Part shown: piece by piece, positions 53,072 through 61,522 of the stretch
How the letters are laid out: the number at the start of each line of letters is the position of its first letter
Position numbering within the stretch: position 1 is the first letter of the stretch
From: Sphingobacterium psychroaquaticum
Lineage (GTDB): Bacteria > Bacteroidota > Bacteroidia > Sphingobacteriales > Sphingobacteriaceae
DNA length: 64,000 nt
Assembly (NCBI RefSeq): GCF_900177625.1
Contig: NZ_FXAU01000005.1
Coordinates: forward strand, 62,001 to 126,000
Direction of reading: 5' to 3'
Position numbers and translations under genes: made by a program
The notes under the pieces: model-generated
What the model saw: the letters and a program-made list of their open reading frames with translations, nothing else
What the model was told of the DNA's origin: nothing
Databases searched by the model: none

Positions 53072-53347
53072 CTATAATATTGGCTTTTGGTTTCGGGCAT
53101 GGATGGTATTTATTTCCTCGCCGAAATCCTCAAAGTGCTGTTTCAATACGCTGTGCAGATAATCTGTCAACGTGATTTCCCCGTCTCCGAGAATACAGAC
53201 GATACGGGATAATTTCTTGTGGAAATCGGGGCAGATGTACACCGACTTGCCACACCTTGCGACAACTCCGGTCGGTCTTAGAAAAACCGTTTTATATCGG
53301 GCGATGCGCAGTACCTTTTTCGGTTGTTTTTGCTGTTGCTTGTTCAT
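53072..53347 (-). CDS. traC: TraC-type DUF3408 protein
   Basis: 91 residues, basic (MNKQQQKQPKKVLRIARYKTV) with an RHH-like core (KSVYICPDFHKKLSRIVCILGDGEITLTDYLHSVLKQHFEDF). Paralogous to the preceding traB (both have the YI-(C/R)-(P/Q)-xxHxxLSRIVxxxG block). Likely small DNA-binding or partition-linked protein of the traA-D unit. 2 bp from traD. Confidence 0.8.
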   Translation of the reverse strand: MNKQQQKQPKKVLRIARYKTVFLRPTGVVARCGKSVYICPDFHKKLSRIVCILGDGEITLTDYLHSVLKQHFEDFGEEINTIHARNQKPIL

Positions 53348-53358
53348 AATCGAATACT

Positions 53359-53781
53359 TTAAAAAATGGGTTTAAACTTATCATTGAAATCATCGGTGAT
53401 GGCTTTTTCAAACTGTTCAAAGTGATGTTCGAGAATATTGTCCAAATAGGCATACAAGGGTATCTTATCCTCGCCGATAACCTGCACGATACGGGAAAGC
53501 CGTTCGTGGTATTCCTGCCGGATGTAGATGCTCTTGTCGCCTCGGCGTGTCATGGTATGGCTGTTGAGAAACTGCTCGCCATAGTCCATATCGAAAGCCC
53601 TCTTTTGTCGGGTACGTTCTTTGGCTACGGGCTTTTCCGTTATCGTTTCTTTTGTCGGCTCTACGTTCGGCTCTTGGGGAGCTTCCACCTGTTGGGGCTT
53701 TTTTGTTTCGCCTGCCATAATCGACATGAGATACGCCTCGTCAATCGGTGCATTCGGTTTTTTCTTGTTTTCGTTGTCCAT
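53359..53781 (-). CDS. traB: TraB-type DUF3408 protein
   Basis: 140 residues. A Pro/Lys-rich, Gln-containing N-terminal linker is followed by an RHH-like core (KSIYIRQEYHERLSRIVQVIGEDKIPLYAYLDNILEHHFEQFEKAI) shared with traC. Between traA and traC. Family DUF3408; probably DNA-binding. Confidence 0.82.
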   Translation of the reverse strand: MDNENKKKPNAPIDEAYLMSIMAGETKKPQQVEAPQEPNVEPTKETITEKPVAKERTRQKRAFDMDYGEQFLNSHTMTRRGDKSIYIRQEYHERLSRIVQVIGEDKIPLYAYLDNILEHHFEQFEKAITDDFNDKFKPIF

Positions 53782-53785
53782 AGCT

Positions 53786-54553
53786 TTACAGGTTAATGGT
53801 TCTTAAAAACTCACTGACGAACAAATCCAAGCCGGAGGCTTTCAGCAGTCTTTTGTCGGGTGGCAATAGCGTGGAGCGGAAGACGGTCTTTGCCATTGCC
53901 TCGCTTTCCTTGCGGAAGCGTTTGCTATCGGAAATGCGTGTTTCCATCGCTTGCAGTCCAACTTCCTTAATGACATTGCCGTAGATTTCGTACAGTTGGG
54001 ATTTTTCCCTGCCATCGACCATGTTCCAAAACAGCCGTATGGTTTCGATAGAGGTCTGTCCGTGCTTCATAAGCACATTGGTCAGCACATCGGTAAAGCT
54101 CAATGTGCTTTCCATGACTACACGGTCTGCCGTGATAGGCGAAAAAATGTGGTGCATTCCTGCCAGTGTGTTGAGCAAGCCCGTAGTGTTCACCGTTCCG
54201 GTCAAGTCAAAGAAAACCATATCCACGGGAACGGTTGAGGACTGTACGAATGCCTGCGCATCCATTAGTGCATTGTCAGCCCTACTTTGCAATACCGGAT
54301 AGGCTTTCTTGTTGATGGTGGAAAATTGGCGGTGCGCCAGTTTTTTCAGCACCTCGTTTTGCATCACCGCTTTCAAATCCCGTTCCCTCATTTGGCAGAT
54401 GCTGTGCTGTGGGTAATCGCAGTCAAGGACGGCTACATTATAACCCATCTGGTAATGGAGTATGCTTGCCGTAACTGTCGTAAATGTGCTTTTTCCAACG
54501 CCTCCCTTTTGGCTTGAAAAAGCAATAAATTTTGTCCTATTTGTTGCTTCCAT
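53786..54553 (-). CDS. traA: TraA, ParA-family ATPase
   Basis: 255 residues from the ATG at 54553 (an upstream TTG/GTG-type extension lacks conservation). Deviant Walker A SSQKGGVGKSTFTT with the signature Lys, Walker B-like VAVLDCDYPQHS. ParA/MinD-type ATPase that opens the tra region of CTnDOT-like elements and probably helps partition or position the element. 4 bp upstream of traB. Confidence 0.9.
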   Translation of the reverse strand: MEATNRTKFIAFSSQKGGVGKSTFTTVTASILHYQMGYNVAVLDCDYPQHSICQMRERDLKAVMQNEVLKKLAHRQFSTINKKAYPVLQSRADNALMDAQAFVQSSTVPVDMVFFDLTGTVNTTGLLNTLAGMHHIFSPITADRVVMESTLSFTDVLTNVLMKHGQTSIETIRLFWNMVDGREKSQLYEIYGNVIKEVGLQAMETRISDSKRFRKESEAMAKTVFRSTLLPPDKRLLKASGLDLFVSEFLRTINL

Positions 54554-54590
54554 TTCTATTCTATTTTTAAGTTTCTGTTTCCGTGGACTG

Positions 54591-54895
54591 TCTGCCGTCC
54601 TGCATGGAGCAGGGCTGTCAACCCTGCACACTGTCCGGCAGTCTTGGTAAATTCCCGTCTGTCGGTCTTGCCGTCATCCGTTCAGTCAACCGTGCCGTCA
54701 TTCGGGCTTTCATGCAGGCAAGACCGTTGGCTTGCCTGTCGTCCTGCCCGATGGAATGCCTACGGGATAGCTTTCATGCCGTCCGTTGTTCCTGCCTGCC
54801 GTATGGAATGCCGTCATGCGTTCCGGAATTCCTGCGCTCCGATTTTCCTAACTGCTATCGGGAGCGGATGCCTGCAAACAGGCTTGCATGACTGA
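54591..54895. repeat. Cluster of degenerate GCCGTC-containing repeats
   Basis: At least five copies of a degenerate TGCCGTC(A/C)T-like word occur within about 210 bp, plus an 8-bp inverted repeat CAGGCAAG/CTTGCCTG (54714-54721, 54730-54737). Possibly iterons for a DNA-binding protein (mobA or the traB/traC RHH proteins). Confidence 0.5.
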
Positions 54896-55156
54896 TAGCG
54901 CAAAGAAGCAGGTTATTCCAATGCACTCTTTTAATGCGGTAGTTCGGGGCATTTGTTGGCAATGTTTGGTCGTGTCCAACAGGGCAATGGTTCGGAAAAG
55001 CTACCCTTACTTTGTAAGAACTTAAATGCAAGGGGTAAATGGAAAAATCATTGGCGTATGGATGTTGTGGGCGGAACGGCGAAAAGCCGTTTTTTCCCGC
55101 TTTACCCAATCCGCATCCGCCGATAGGCGGACGGATTTTCTGTTCACCCGAACAGA

Positions 55157-55210
55157 GCAAGTTATGTTTTGAGGCACTCGAAACCCGTTTCGTGCCTCAA
55201 AACCACTTGC
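55157..55210. other. Candidate oriT hairpin
   Basis: Arms GCAAGT (55157-55162), GTTTTGAGGCAC (55166-55177) and GAAAC pair with GTTTC (55187-55191), GTGCCTCAAAAC (55192-55203) and ACTTGC (55205-55210), with a 2-nt bulge. Located 85 bp upstream of mobA. Such a large inverted repeat next to the relaxase genes is the usual landmark of an origin of transfer. Confidence 0.55.
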
Positions 55211-55294
55211 CCTTGCAGGGGCTTGGTAAACACCCTCCGAAGTCGGGGTTTATGTTAATTAACTAAAGCTGAGCTCGCTGAAGCTCGGTTATTA

Positions 55295-55744
55295 ATGGAT
55301 TTAGATATGGAAAACAACAGTAGAAACCCAACAAACAAAGGTGGGCGCAAGCCTAAAGCAGACCCAAGCATCCACCGTTATGTATTTCGTCTTACAGACG
55401 AAGAAAATACAAAATTCCTTACGTTGTTCGAGCAATCGGGAATGAAAGTAATGGCACATTTCATTACAGCCTGCATCTTTCAGAAGCCAATCAAGACCGT
55501 AAAAATTGATATGGATGCAGTCGATTTTCATACGAGGCTCACCAATTTTTATAGCCAGTTTAGAGCGGTTGGCGTGAACTACAACCAAATCGTGAAGATA
55601 CTGTACCGCAATTTCTCGGAGAAAAAGGCATCGGCTTACCTCTTTAAACTGGAAAAGCAGACGGCAGAAATGGCGGACTTGTGCCGGAAAGTGATTGAGC
55701 TAACACAGGAATTTGAAAAAGAACACCTGCAAAAACACAAGTAA
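55295..55744 (+). CDS. mobA: Mobilization protein MobA (relaxosome accessory)
   Basis: 149 residues. Basic N-terminus (NKGGRKPKADPSIHRYVFRLTDEENTKFLTLFEQSG) with the RHH-type R-YV-F-R-L-T-E motif of MobC-like relaxosome proteins, then a helical C-terminus. Called MobA in CTnDOT naming. It binds oriT and helps the relaxase. Start could be the second ATG at 55307. One bp before the relaxase gene. Confidence 0.88.
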   Translation: MDLDMENNSRNPTNKGGRKPKADPSIHRYVFRLTDEENTKFLTLFEQSGMKVMAHFITACIFQKPIKTVKIDMDAVDFHTRLTNFYSQFRAVGVNYNQIVKILYRNFSEKKASAYLFKLEKQTAEMADLCRKVIELTQEFEKEHLQKHK

Positions 55745-55745
55745 T

Positions 55746-57035
55746 ATGATAGCAAAGATTGGCAAGGGTGAAAATTTGTACGGTGCAATTTCATACAACC
55801 AAAAGAAAATTGACAATGAAAACGGGCAGGTTCTGTTGCTGAACAGAATACCCGAAACGTTGGATAATACCTATTCGACAAGTTACCTGCACCAGTGTTT
55901 TGAGCCGTATCTGTCCGCAAATATCAGAACAGAAAAGCCAGTGCGCCACATATCGCTGAACCCTGATCCTACGGATAGGGTCAGCGATGGACAGTTCGTA
56001 GAAATGGCGCAGGAGTATATGGAGCGCATGGGATATGGCAACCAACCCTATATTGTTTTCAAGCATACCGATATTGAGCGTACCCATATCCATATCGTGA
56101 CGGTCTGTGTGGGTTTGGACGGTAAGAAACTACCGGACAGCTACGACCATCCACGTTCAATGACAATCTGTCGGGATTTGGAACAAACGTACCATCTTAT
56201 ACCTGCCACTGAAAAACAGCGCACGGGAAACGAGCAGGTATTCCGTCCGGTGGATTACAGAGCCGGAGACGTTAAGAGCCAAATCGCTTCGGTGGTGCGA
56301 CACCTGCCAAAGTATTACGGGTATGCAAGCCTCGGAGCGTACAACGCTTTGCTTTCACTTTTCAATATCACCGCCGAGGAGGTCAAAAGCGAATTGCACG
56401 GACAGCCCAAAAATGGGCTTGTTTATTTTGCACTGAACGAGCAGGGAGAAAAAGCGAGCAACCCTTTTAAGGCATCCCTTTTCGGTAAGCAGGCAGGACT
56501 GGACGAACTGCAAAAACAATTCGCAACAGCTAAGGAGAAAATGAAAGCCGACCCCGTAAGAGCCGTACTCAAAAGCACTATTGAAGTAGCGATGCACACC
56601 GCCATTAATGAAGCCGATTTTAAAAAGCAGTTATTGGAGCATGGTATCAATACCGTGGTACGGCGCAACGATGAGGGGCGTATATATGGTATGACTTTTA
56701 TCGACCACGAAAGCCGTACCGTTTGGAACGGTTCAGCGTTGGACAAAAAACTTTCGGCTAATGTCTTTAATGGTTGGTGGAACGAGCAGGCAATGGGGCA
56801 AAGCCAAGAGGTTGAAAAAACATCCGCACAAAATCAGCCATCGACTACGGGCAACACCGTAGAGAAAGAGGAAACCCATTCACTTTTTGACTTTCTGAAT
56901 AAAGGACAGCCGACCGATGATTTGTTGATAGACGGATTGGGTGGGCTACTGCCGGAGGCACAGGGAGAAGACTACGAGGAACAGGAATTTGCCAATAGAA
57001 TGAATAAGAAACGGAAACGCAAAAGATTAAAATAA
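55746..57035 (+). CDS. mobB: Relaxase MobB
   Basis: 429 residues from the ATG at 55746 (start of the conserved IAKIGKGENLYGAISYNQKKI). The relaxase domain has the HxH-type metal motif HTDIERTHIHIVTV and the preceding PVRHISLNPDP. It nicks at oriT and covalently pilots the strand into the recipient. Length and position, right after mobA, are those of CTnDOT-type MobB. A terminator follows; mobC is not contiguous. Confidence 0.92.
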   Translation: MIAKIGKGENLYGAISYNQKKIDNENGQVLLLNRIPETLDNTYSTSYLHQCFEPYLSANIRTEKPVRHISLNPDPTDRVSDGQFVEMAQEYMERMGYGNQPYIVFKHTDIERTHIHIVTVCVGLDGKKLPDSYDHPRSMTICRDLEQTYHLIPATEKQRTGNEQVFRPVDYRAGDVKSQIASVVRHLPKYYGYASLGAYNALLSLFNITAEEVKSELHGQPKNGLVYFALNEQGEKASNPFKASLFGKQAGLDELQKQFATAKEKMKADPVRAVLKSTIEVAMHTAINEADFKKQLLEHGINTVVRRNDEGRIYGMTFIDHESRTVWNGSALDKKLSANVFNGWWNEQAMGQSQEVEKTSAQNQPSTTGNTVEKEETHSLFDFLNKGQPTDDLLIDGLGGLLPEAQGEDYEEQEFANRMNKKRKRKRLK

Positions 57036-57060
57036 AAAGGAGCTTTAAATAAGCTCCTTT
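57036..57060 (+). terminator. Terminator of mobA-mobB
   Basis: AAAGGAGCTT (57036-57045) pairs perfectly with AAGCTCCTTT (57051-57060) around TAAAT, starting at the mobB stop. Confidence 0.85.
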
Positions 57061-57065
57061 AATGC

Positions 57066-57147
57066 GGTGAGCCTCGGTATCGAACCGAGCTTCCTAAATT
57101 GTACATTCGATATATTCATTCTAATAGATTGTTTCGGGCAACTCACC
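57066..57147 (-). other. Degenerate tRNA-like structure between mobB and mobC
   Basis: On the minus strand, GGTGAGT (57147-57141) can pair with GCTCACC (57072-57066) as an acceptor stem. CTCGG-TTCGATA-CCGAG is a perfect T-arm with a canonical loop (57089-57073). A TGCCCGA follows the 5' acceptor as in tRNA D-arms, and the middle contains T-CGA-A but no proper anticodon stem. It looks like a decayed tRNA or an ICE-borne tRNA-like attachment site. Confidence 0.35.
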
Positions 57148-57243
57148 TCCGATACCGAAACTCACGATTACAAGTAGATTTCCTAAAAGAGTCATTATGG
57201 AACCTAATGAAAGGTTAATTAAAATTGATTTTATTGTATCCAT
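57121..57243 (-). CDS. 40-residue hydrophobic peptide, doubtful
   Basis: ORF MDTIKSILINLSLGSIMTLL... ending SFGIGGELPETIY, one membrane helix. Its 3' end overlaps the 5' arm of the tRNA-like element, which argues against it. Recorded because the helix is coherent and similar tiny peptides flank toxin-like loci. Probably not expressed as a gene of known type. Confidence 0.3.
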   Translation of the reverse strand: MDTIKSILINLSLGSIMTLLGNLLVIVSFGIGGELPETIY

Positions 57244-57816
57244 ACATTTTAAATTTTTATTATTCAACCATCTGTCAGCAACAACCACAAGAGTATCTTT
57301 CAAATGAATCATACCAAAGAACGCAATAGGAATTTCCAGATTTTTATATCGATAAAAGATATTTCTACTTAGATATTCCTAAATGCAAAGATAATAAAAT
57401 AATACTACAAATAGCTTTTCTAAAGCGCTGTACAATGCAAAACCAAAAGTTTTTCCTTTTTTTAGGTAAAAAAAAAATATATTTTCAACAACTGGTATGT
57501 AGAACACCAAATGAAGAAACGCAAAAGGTATGGTAAGCAACAATAGCTTTTTTTGACCATCAAAGACCAGGATTAACATCTTGGTCTTTTTGGTTTTGGT
57601 TTCAACGGTTATTTAAATTCAATTATTTTTAAGCACTAAAAAAGTTATCCCATAATTGTTTAACTTTGTCCTATGCTTTAGACGGAAGCGTGCCACTCAT
57701 CATAGCAAAGCTGTATCAGCACCGTACCTCTTAATATATTATTATCATCGAAACAACTATCTCGTTTCGGAATATGGTAGATGAGTGACATTTTTCAGAC
57801 GAGAAATTGTAGAAAG
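57244..57816. other. AT-rich spacer between mobB and the DUF5623 gene
   Basis: About 570 bp with no supported gene; A/T runs near 57465-57490. It forms part of the 1.6-kb insertion that separates mobB from mobC. Confidence 0.5.
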
Positions 57817-58515
57817 ATGAATAATAAAGTAAATGGGCATACAGGCGATTTCATTAAACGTCAAGCCAAAAAAATCAAAAAGCAGGAAAATATCAGTTAT
57901 GTTCAAGCATTGGAAAAAGCATCTATAAATGCAGGTTTCAAGAATTGGAAACACTTTCTTAATACCAGTAAAGATGCAAATCAAACAAATCTTAAAGAAA
58001 ATTTAGAACAGGGTATTGCTAAAACTAAGCCTGCAACCATTCAAAAAGCAGTCAATCCTTATAGAAACCTACTTGTTGCAGGGATAAATATTTTACTTGA
58101 TAAAGGTCTTATCTCACTGGACTATTCCCCTACGAATGATGATGATGGACATTTATTTACTGATTTATTTGGTTACCCGTCTGTAGTAATGTGGCAGGAT
58201 ATAGGTTACGAAGAACTAAGAATATCAGTTTGGTGGAAATATGACCACAGCCAACACCCACAAGCTAACCTTAGCGGAAACAGTCGTGAGCGTTTTACCA
58301 CAACAAGCCCTTTGGCAAAAAGACAACACTACAAAAAAATTGTAGGTGTTACTGCGACAGCTTGGCTTGAAAGAAAAACTGGAAAGTTTATGCAGGGTAA
58401 AGGTAAAGAGAGAATTTATGACATCTACACAAGAAGTGTAGATAAAGAGGAATTATTTAATCTCCCCATTCAAATAGCAAAAGGCTACAAAACAGAGGGT
58501 GAGTTTTTCTTTTAG
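57817..58515 (+). CDS. DUF5623-like protein between mobB and mobC
   Basis: 232 residues from ATG 57817 (an in-frame ATG at 57781 is possible). The N-terminus (GDFIKRQAKKIKKQENISYVQALEKASINAGFKNWKHFLNTS) is a small helical domain common in antitoxin- or glyoxalase-like proteins; the rest (DLFGYPSVVMWQDIGYEELRISVWWKYDHSQHPQANLSG) matches what I know as DUF5623. No catalytic residues are recognisable. It is element cargo placed in the mobB-mobC gap. Function unknown. Confidence 0.6.
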   Translation: MNNKVNGHTGDFIKRQAKKIKKQENISYVQALEKASINAGFKNWKHFLNTSKDANQTNLKENLEQGIAKTKPATIQKAVNPYRNLLVAGINILLDKGLISLDYSPTNDDDGHLFTDLFGYPSVVMWQDIGYEELRISVWWKYDHSQHPQANLSGNSRERFTTTSPLAKRQHYKKIVGVTATAWLERKTGKFMQGKGKERIYDIYTRSVDKEELFNLPIQIAKGYKTEGEFFF

Positions 58516-58654
58516 AGTAGTTGTCATCGGTTACTGTTATTCACTGTAACCGATATTCATAGCCAAGAAAAGCCACCAAAAGCCATCCGACACCCCTTTG
58601 TATAGGAACTTTTAAATAGTCTCTAAATTCCCTGCATCACTAATTTTTTTTGTT

Positions 58655-60649
58655 ATGCAAGGAGAAGACGATTTGCGAGGATTAGCCAAAATCATGGCTT
58701 TTATGCGTGCAGTAAGCATCATTATAGTATTGATGCACTTGTATTGGTTTTGCTACGGTTTCTTTATAGAACGTGGCTGGACTTTGGAAATCATCAATAA
58801 GATTTTTGTTAATTTCAACCGGACAGCAGGACTTTTTGAGCACAATCTATATACCAAAGTTTTCGCTTTGGTATTGTTGGCATTAAGCTGTTTGGGAACT
58901 AAGGGAGTTAAAAACGAAAAGATAACCTGGTCTAAAATCTATGTGGCTTTAGCTATCGGCTTTGTCCTTTTCTTTCTGAATTTTCCTTTATTAAAGCTGC
59001 CACTCAACACAGCCACTTTTCTTTATATCCTTACAATAGGGTTAGGCTATATCTCTTTAATGGTTGCAGGCGTTTGGATGAGCCGTTTGCTGCGTAACAA
59101 TTTGATGGACGATGTATTCAACAATGAAAATGAGAGTTTTAAGCAGGAAACTAAGCTGATGGAAAACGGGTATTCCGTCAATCTACCAACCAAGTTCTAC
59201 TACAAAGGTAAATGGAATGATGGTTGGATAAACATTGTAAATCCTTTTAGGGCAACGATAGTGTTGGGAACTCCCGGTTCTGGTAAATCTTATGCCATTG
59301 TAAACAATTATATCAAGCAACAGATTGAGAAAGGTTTCTCAATGTACATCTACGATTTTAAGTTTGATGATTTATCAACCATTGCCTACAATCACTTGCT
59401 GAAGAACAAGGACAAGTACAAAGTACAGCCGAAATTTTATGTAATCAACTTCGACGATCCACGCAAGAGTCACCGTTGCAACCCTCTTAATCCCGATTTT
59501 ATGACGGACATCAGTGATGCCTACGAAGCTGCATACACTATCATGCTAAATCTCAACAGGTCGTGGATACAGAAACAAGGAGATTTCTTTGTAGAAAGTC
59601 CAATTATCTTATTGGCTGCCATAATTTGGTATTTGAAAATCTATGAAGACGGCAAATATTGTACATTTCCGCACGCTATTGAATTACTTAATAAAAAGTA
59701 TTCGGACGTATTTACGATTTTGACTTCTTATCCCGATTTAGAAAACTATTTGTCCCCATTTATGGACGCTTGGCAAGGAGGAGCTCAAGATCAGTTGCAG
59801 GGGCAAATTGCTTCTGCTAAAATTCCTTTATCAAGAATGATTAGCCCACAATTGTATTGGGTGATGACAGGCGATGATTTTTCATTGGACATCAACAACC
59901 CAAAAGAACCAAAGATTTTATGTGTAGGTAATAATCCAGACCGTCAAAATATCTACTCCGCAGCATTAGGCTTGTACAATTCACGAATAGTTAAGCTTAT
60001 CAATAAAAAAGGTCAATTGAAAAGTTCTGTTATCATAGATGAGTTGCCTACAATTTATTTTAGAGGGCTAGACAATCTTATCGCTACTGCAAGAAGTAAC
60101 AAGGTAGCTGTATGCTTAGGCTTTCAGGACTTTTCGCAATTAATTCGTGATTATGGAGATAAAGAAGCTAAAGTAATTCAGAATACCGTCGGGAATATTT
60201 TTAGTGGTCAGGTTGTGGGCGAAACAGCGAAGAGCTTGTCAGAACGTTTTGGGAAAGTTTTACAAAAACGCCAAAGTATGACGATTAACCGAAATGATAA
60301 ATCAACTTCAATCTCTACTCAATTAGATAGTCTTATTCCTGCATCAAAAATCAGCACACTTACACAGGGAATGTTCGTGGGTTCTGTTTCAGACAATTTT
60401 CATGAACGTATCGAGCAAAAAATATTTCATGCTGAAATCGTGGTGAATAATGATAAGGTAGCCTCCGAAACTAAAGCATATAAAAAAATACCGCAGATAT
60501 TATCCTTTACTGATGAAGACGGTAATGACAATACGAAACAGGTCATCGAAGCCAATTACAGGCAGATTAAACTGGATATAGTTCAGGTTATTGAGAGCGA
60601 ACTGGAACGTATAAAAAATGATCCAGATTTACAGCATTTGATACTGTAA
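58655..60649 (+). CDS. mobC: Type IV coupling protein MobC (VirD4/TraG-like)
   Basis: 664 residues. Two or more N-terminal membrane helices (residues ~10-150), then the ATPase with Walker A LGTPGSGKSYAIVNNYI and Walker B SSVIIDELPTIYF, plus the motif QDFSQLIRDYG. It hands the relaxase-DNA complex to the type IV channel. Named MobC in CTnDOT nomenclature. It normally follows mobB directly; here 1.6 kb separate them. Confidence 0.93.
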   Translation: MQGEDDLRGLAKIMAFMRAVSIIIVLMHLYWFCYGFFIERGWTLEIINKIFVNFNRTAGLFEHNLYTKVFALVLLALSCLGTKGVKNEKITWSKIYVALAIGFVLFFLNFPLLKLPLNTATFLYILTIGLGYISLMVAGVWMSRLLRNNLMDDVFNNENESFKQETKLMENGYSVNLPTKFYYKGKWNDGWINIVNPFRATIVLGTPGSGKSYAIVNNYIKQQIEKGFSMYIYDFKFDDLSTIAYNHLLKNKDKYKVQPKFYVINFDDPRKSHRCNPLNPDFMTDISDAYEAAYTIMLNLNRSWIQKQGDFFVESPIILLAAIIWYLKIYEDGKYCTFPHAIELLNKKYSDVFTILTSYPDLENYLSPFMDAWQGGAQDQLQGQIASAKIPLSRMISPQLYWVMTGDDFSLDINNPKEPKILCVGNNPDRQNIYSAALGLYNSRIVKLINKKGQLKSSVIIDELPTIYFRGLDNLIATARSNKVAVCLGFQDFSQLIRDYGDKEAKVIQNTVGNIFSGQVVGETAKSLSERFGKVLQKRQSMTINRNDKSTSISTQLDSLIPASKISTLTQGMFVGSVSDNFHERIEQKIFHAEIVVNNDKVASETKAYKKIPQILSFTDEDGNDNTKQVIEANYRQIKLDIVQVIESELERIKNDPDLQHLIL

Positions 60650-60808
60650 GTGTCCCTGGGAATAGACGGTTTAAAATTGAACATCAATGCTTGTATTGTA
60701 AGTCATTTAATACTAAATCGATTCGTTTCTACGGAGAATACACTACACTCCCTCAGGATATTGGGATTTTCATTACTCCAATTCCTAAAACACTAGGAAG
60801 TAATTATT
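60650..60808. other. Convergent spacer after mobC
   Basis: About 160 bp; no gene, no tRNA-Lys-like direct repeat that would mark the right end of the element. Confidence 0.5.
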
Positions 60809-61522
60809 CTATACCATTAATTTTAGTAAGTCGGATTTGTAAGAAGCTCCAATTGGAATTTTATGCGTGCTTATCTTTAATCTATTCCCTTCGATCATTT
60901 CAATATGTTGTAATGAAACGATAAATGACTTATGCACCCGTTTAAATAGTTTCGAAGGTAAAACATCTTCTAGACTTTTCAAGGTATATAGGGCTGTAAT
61001 TCGCTCCCTGTTTGTATGGAAGGTTACATATTCTCTTTGTCCCTCAACGAATAACAAATTATCATAATTAATTTTGTAGAACTTGGTTCCATCTTTTACC
61101 GTAAAATAAGAAGATTGGTATTCCTTGGGATCATTTTGTTCGGTCTGTCTTTCAATCTCTTTTTTTGCATAGTCAAATCTATCTTTAGCCTTATAACAAG
61201 CCGTTAAAAATCTTGAAAATTCCACCGGCTTTAGCAAGTAATCTACTGCGTGCTGTTCGAACCCCTCCAACGCATACTCTGAATAAGCAGTAGAAAAAAT
61301 AATTAACGGACCATTCCGTAAGCTTTTTGAAAACTCTACTCCTGTCATATTAGGCATCTGTATATCAAGAATAAGCAAGTCTATCTGTTGCTCGGACATT
61401 AAACCCATTGCTTCAAATACATCGCTACACGAACCAATTAAATTCAGAAATGGAATCTTTTCAATATAATGTGTCAAGAGCTTACGCGCATGAAAATCAT
61501 CATCCACTACCAATACCTTCAT
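60809..61522 (-). CDS. LytTR-family response regulator
   Basis: 237 residues. Receiver domain with MKVLVVDDDFHARKLL and the phosphoacceptor in LLILDIQMPNMTGVEF, Lys in YLLKPV; LytTR DNA-binding domain at the C-terminus (KFYKINYDNLLFVEGQREYVTFHT...FKRVHKSFIVSLQHIEMIEGNRLKIS). Partner of the adjacent histidine kinase, with which it overlaps by 4 bp. It probably controls the efflux gene that diverges from the pair. Confidence 0.93.
   Translation of the reverse strand: MKVLVVDDDFHARKLLTHYIEKIPFLNLIGSCSDVFEAMGLMSEQQIDLLILDIQMPNMTGVEFSKSLRNGPLIIFSTAYSEYALEGFEQHAVDYLLKPVEFSRFLTACYKAKDRFDYAKKEIERQTEQNDPKEYQSSYFTVKDGTKFYKINYDNLLFVEGQREYVTFHTNRERITALYTLKSLEDVLPSKLFKRVHKSFIVSLQHIEMIEGNRLKISTHKIPIGASYKSDLLKLMV

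Larger units (their letters stand above)
54554..55294. other. Structured non-coding region between traA and mobA (probable oriT region)
   Basis: 740 bp of divergent spacer. It has a block rich in degenerate GCCGTC words (54591-54800) and a strong hairpin (55157-55210), and lies directly before the relaxase operon. No ORF has gene-like features. Position matches the oriT region of CTnDOT-type elements. A nic site cannot be pinpointed. Confidence 0.6.

Noticed and set aside
55301..55588. ORF antisense to mobA
   Set aside because: Shadow of the clearly conserved mobA frame.
57379..57579. 66-codon hydrophobic minus-strand ORF
   Set aside because: Phe/Leu-rich translation of AT-rich spacer, no start context, no neighbour relation; more likely chance.
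60650..60808. Right attachment site of the element
   Set aside because: No repeat of the tRNA-Lys 3' end or its terminator arms was found here; the end is probably outside the window.
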